A DNA stretch of 20,084 nt, taken from contig BFEA01000249.1 of assembly GCA_003427395.1 (NCBI GenBank), forward strand, positions 1,616,778-1,636,861, given 5' to 3'. The translations under genes and the position numbers were made by a program. Position 1 is the first letter of the stretch, and every line of letters starts with the position of its first letter. The notes under the pieces are model-generated. The model was not told the DNA's origin, did not search any database, and was given only the letters and a program-made list of their open reading frames with translations. This DNA comes from Chara braunii. Its lineage: Eukaryota; Streptophyta; Charophyceae; Charales; Characeae. Shown in pieces: positions 17,501 to 20,084 of this stretch.

Positions 17501-18949
17501 CCTTGCTTCGAATGCTACAACTTCTCTGCTCAAAGCGTCATAAGTCATGTTGGGCTGCTGACTCTTTTCGAAGAAATGTCCGCGTAACTGCTCGGGCATA
17601 GCCCGGTAGAAGAGGTTGACCAATTGGGTCTCTGTGACCGCATGGTCCAGGGTGGCGACTAACTCGTCCATTACGCCCTTGAGTGCCCTGGCACTCTTCC
17701 ACTGGCGGGAGTGGATGGTTTGCAGCCTATCAGAGGCTTTGACACTACGCGAGACCTCTGCAAACCATTCCCTTAATAGCTTAAGAAAATCATTGAGGGG
17801 CGTGAACGCAAAATAGGCAACGAGATCATCGTTGCAGTTGGCGGCACGACACAAGGAACGGGCGAAGCTTGCCGCTTCCTCCCTAAGAGCATGAATCGCT
17901 ATTAGGATATGCTCGTGTGGGGCGACTTTCTGCAGGTGCACGTACGTCTTAATGTTAGCCTCCCAATTGTCAAAGTTCTCCTCCTTCTTCCCACTATAGG
18001 AGTCAGGGAACTTGACCTTGACCGGCTCCCTACGGGGATGTGCTTCCTCCTCCTTGGGAGCAGTTAATCTGGCGCCTTCTATGGCACCCGTACAATAATG
18101 TTTCGTGCCCTCTAGGCGGGCCCTCACCTCTAAGCCCACCTGCGCCGCCAATTCCCTCGCGAAGTCCCGAAGCCCCAGCCGTATAGAGCGTAAAGCAATG
18201 TTCTGACCTCTACCAACCAAATATTGTTCTTCCTAGACCTGTGTTAGGCGTTCTATGTTCCTCGCCATTATCTCCATCTTCCCCAATAGGTCCACCTGTG
18301 TCGCCATCTGCTCTCTTTGTTTCTTCACCTCCTCCAATTCTTTCGCCGCCTCCATTCTACTTTTCCTCCCCCTCGTCAGTCGGAACTTCTACTCCATCCT
18401 CTTCTCATCTTCTATGGCCTGCCGCTTGAGTGGGTCTTCCTCTGCACCCCACTCTCTCATGTCCGCCTCCTGTTCCTCCCTGGGCACATACATTAGTGCC
18501 TCCTCTTCTTCTCCTAGGGATACACCCGCAACCCATTCCGTAATCTTCTTCTGATCTTCCTTCGTTCCACTGGATTTTCCTCTCCCTCCTGTCCTTCGCC
18601 TTTCTAGTGGCGTTTCTTTTACCTCTTCCTCCTCTTCTACTGCCTTGGCTTCTTCTTCCTTTTTTAACCTTTCTCTCTCTCTGGCCATCTCCTCCTCAAT
18701 CTTCTTCAACTTCGCCGCCTATTCTTCTATCAAGGCCTTCTTCTTGGCCTCCTTCTTCTCTCTTCTCTCTTTCAGAAGGGCGGCAACTTTCGCCTCCTGT
18801 TCTGTTGTGTAAGGCTTGGTAGTCGTACCACCTCTCGTGTCTACTCTGCACGTAAAGGTGTTTCAGAATCCCAGAGGGAAGAGGAGACACCAGAGGGTCC
18901 CCCACAGGGAAAACCCCACAAGCAAGCCGTACATAGGGTAATCGTCCAT
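17490..18949 (-). pseudogene. gag: N-terminal and capsid part of gag, element B
   Basis: One frame runs from an ATG at 18947-18949 down to about 17500. The first part is uncertain because TGA 18863-18865 interrupts it. From about 18840 the reading is clearly protein-like: GGTTTKPYTTEQEAKVAALL, then a long Lys/Glu-rich probable coiled coil (KKIEEEMARERERLKKEEE), then KRAT-poor acidic sequence to 18390, QMATQVDLLGKMEIMARN, and a capsid-like core (FDNWEANIKTYVHLQKVAP, DFLKLLREWFAEV, LVNLFYRAMPEQLRGHFF) of the retrotransposon gag type. Stops: TAG 18719-18721, TAG 18389-18391, TAG 18233-18235. The longest clean piece is 272 codons (17402-18220, its last 35 or so codons out of phase). A single-base loss near 17500 shifts the remainder. 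Confidence 0.83.
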
Positions 18950-19545
18950 GGTGTTAGGTGCACGACAGAGACTATCCCACTCCTCACCACTTAGACCTAC
19001 CCTCTAACTAGCATGACCTCCTGACTCAATCTAAGGACCACAGGATCCGTATGGAACCCTGTCAACTATGGTCTCTAGCCTAGACTCTAATCACTACAGC
19101 CGTCACTATAGCACCTGTTGCTGACCAAGAGGCATTTAAGGAGATCCCCCGTAACTCCTCAAGAATTCTTTAACGTTGCAAATAGGACGACGCGGTCAGC
19201 AGGTTCTCTCAAGACTTAGACGGCCCGTTGTGCACCCCACAGCTCGGATTTTGGGCCTACCGTGCCACAGCGAGCAGCCCGCCGGTCAGTACCGGTCCTT
19301 GGGAGGGTTCATGTCCTCCGGGACAATCGAGTCGTCAGACACAGTCTTTAGCCCTACTCAGCCCGTGTGGGTTTGGTCAACGAGGCCCTATCCTTCATAC
19401 ACGGAGTCCTATCACCTGGACAGAAGAGACTCAATGCAGAAAGAAGAGACAGACATACTCAGACTCATTAAGTACCATAGGGTGAGTGCACATCCATAGG
19501 GCGAGGGGATAGGCTAAGGGCTTGGCGAGATTATACCAACTCCAG
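18950..19545. other. Presumed leader or flank of element B
   Basis: Upstream of the element B gag on the minus strand. No convincing gene is seen; the 107- and 85-codon plus-strand frames (19176-19499) lack motifs and overlap. TTGGTATAATCTCGCC read on the minus strand at about 19523-19540 begins like a tRNA-Met primer site (TGGTAT) but then departs from it, so I do not call it a primer-binding site. This span could be the 5' untranslated leader, in which case the LTR lies farther right. Confidence 0.4.
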
Positions 19546-19548
19546 CTT

Positions 19549-19667
19549 GGTCAAATCATGGTCAACAGCTCCGGTCAACGCCTTGGTCAACACGATCAAA
19601 CCCGGTCAACGCTCCGGTCAACACTCCGGTCAACGCTTGGTCAACCCTTGGTCAACGCCCGGTCAAC
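19549..19667 (+). repeat. Array of ten GGTCAA motifs at ~11-12 bp spacing
   Basis: GGTCAA starts at 19549, 19560, 19573, 19585, 19604, 19616, 19628, 19639, 19650 and 19661. Spacings are 11, 13, 12, 19, 12, 12, 11, 11 and 11; a degenerate GATCAA sits in the one long gap near 19594. Nine of the ten read GGTCAAC. The reverse complement TTGACC is the W-box core bound by plant WRKY factors. One more isolated copy lies near 19376. It may be a regulatory array or a simple 11-12-bp minisatellite. Confidence 0.88.
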
Positions 19668-20028
19668 CTCCAAGTCGGCTATGGCTGCTGGCACCTCCTT
19701 CCTCGCCACCCTTCACTTCTCTTTTCCCCTCCTTCACCTTTCTTCTTTCTCCCTTTCTTCTCTTTTTTTTTTTTTTTTTTTCACCCTCGGTTATGTCTGT
19801 CTTTCACTTCGTTGTCCCTCCTTCCTCCTTCCTCAGCTATCTCTTCCTCTTCCTCTCTGGTCTCTCCTCCCTTCTCAACTTCTCCTTCCTTCGTCAACCC
19901 CGTGTCCGAGCTCTGCGGCTATGGCCGCTACTTCATCTTGGACCGCACAACCAATCTCATATCACTCAACTCTCTCTCTCCATGGTGATGTCTCAGCGCT
20001 GGTGAAGCAAACCAATCTTGTATCGCTC

Positions 20029-20032
<4 letters not shown>
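19668..20032. other. Pyrimidine-rich tract with T19 run and 60-bp duplication
   Basis: CT-rich throughout 19700-19900 with an uninterrupted T run at 19763-19781. The phrase AACCAATCTCATATCACTCAA (19949 on) returns as AACCAATCTTGTATCGCTCAA (20010 on), each followed by a CT run, an imperfect duplication with a period near 61 bases. The 152-codon frame across 19547-20005 is a product of these repeats and shows no domain. Confidence 0.7.

Positions 20033-20070
<38 letters not shown>
20033..20070. repeat. (CT)n microsatellite
   Basis: A CT run of about 19 units near the right edge, preceded by CAATT and followed by a TTTTCTTTTATGG sequence to the end of the window. Confidence 0.95.
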
Positions 20071-20073
<3 letters not shown>

Positions 20074-20084
20074 CTTTTATGGTC

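Larger units (their letters stand above)
13122..18949 (-). mobile_element. Element B: decayed Ty3/gypsy LTR retrotransposon, internal region
   Basis: Read from right to left it has gag, CCHC knuckle, protease, RT, RNase H, integrase and a chromodomain-like tail, so it is also a Ty3/gypsy chromovirus-type element, of a different family from A (proteins align only at conserved motifs). The reading passes through four frame segments: gag 18949 to about 17500, gag C-terminus to about 16950, protease-RNase H 16938-14722, and integrase about 14735-13122. At least twelve in-frame stops are visible outside the pol segment and none within it. LTRs, primer-binding site and polypurine tract were not identified on either side. 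Confidence 0.9.

Noticed and set aside
19176-20005. Plus-strand frames of 107 and 152 codons
   Set aside because: The first has no motif; the second is read from the GGTCAA array and the pyrimidine tract.

Overview
The window is a eukaryotic, plant-lineage stretch made almost entirely of decayed Ty3/gypsy LTR retrotransposons, separated by simple and tandem repeats. No cellular gene, rRNA, tRNA, CRISPR array or bacterial-style operon could be supported. From memory, the polyprotein wording of both elements (for example the gag tract read around 18380-18840 and the protease-RT stretch at 6691-8265) closely resembles hypothetical proteins of the charophyte alga Chara braunii. That is my best guess for the source, but it is recollection and was not searched. 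What the sequence itself shows is chromovirus-type pol order (protease, reverse transcriptase, RNase H, integrase, chromodomain-like tail) and an initiator-tRNA-Met-like primer site, which suits a green-lineage genome.

Layout: 1-347 is the head of an LTR on the minus strand, related to the long LTR of element A. 345-1320 is a minisatellite of about 53 bp per unit. 1433-1512 is a (CT)n(CA)n microsatellite with a pyrimidine-rich tail to about 1625. 1626-2717 is unassigned. 2718-3417 is a minus-strand integrase fragment (copy 1 of element B), cut directly into the truncated 5' LTR of element A.

Element A, plus strand, 3415-11965: 5' LTR remnant (3415-3795), primer-binding site (3798), 900-nt leader with an A+T-rich part and a CACGTCAGCAGG repeat block, gag (4698-6224), pol (6212-10634), polypurine tract (10633-10645) and a 1320-bp 3' LTR (10646-11965) with perfect 9-bp inverted ends. 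gag carries five internal stops; pol carries stops, frameshifts, loss of catalytic residues and a 450-bp foreign block at the RNase H/integrase boundary. At the gag end, GGGAAAC immediately before the stop leads by a -1 slip into an open pol frame.

11966-13121 is a spacer with a nested inverted repeat and a short tandem duplication. Element B, minus strand, about 13122-18949: integrase/chromodomain tail on the left, an uninterrupted 738-codon protease-RT-RNase H frame (14722-16938) and a badly broken gag on the right. The 3' ends of A and B face each other. No LTR could be assigned to B. 18950-20084 holds B leader or flank, a helically spaced array of ten GGTCAA motifs, a T19 tract and CT-rich repeats.

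Nothing here forms a working pathway. The elements are dead or non-autonomous copies. The points most worth following are the gag-pol slippery site, the in-phase 450-bp replacement, a nonsense codon shared by both B integrase copies, and the regularly spaced motif arrays.
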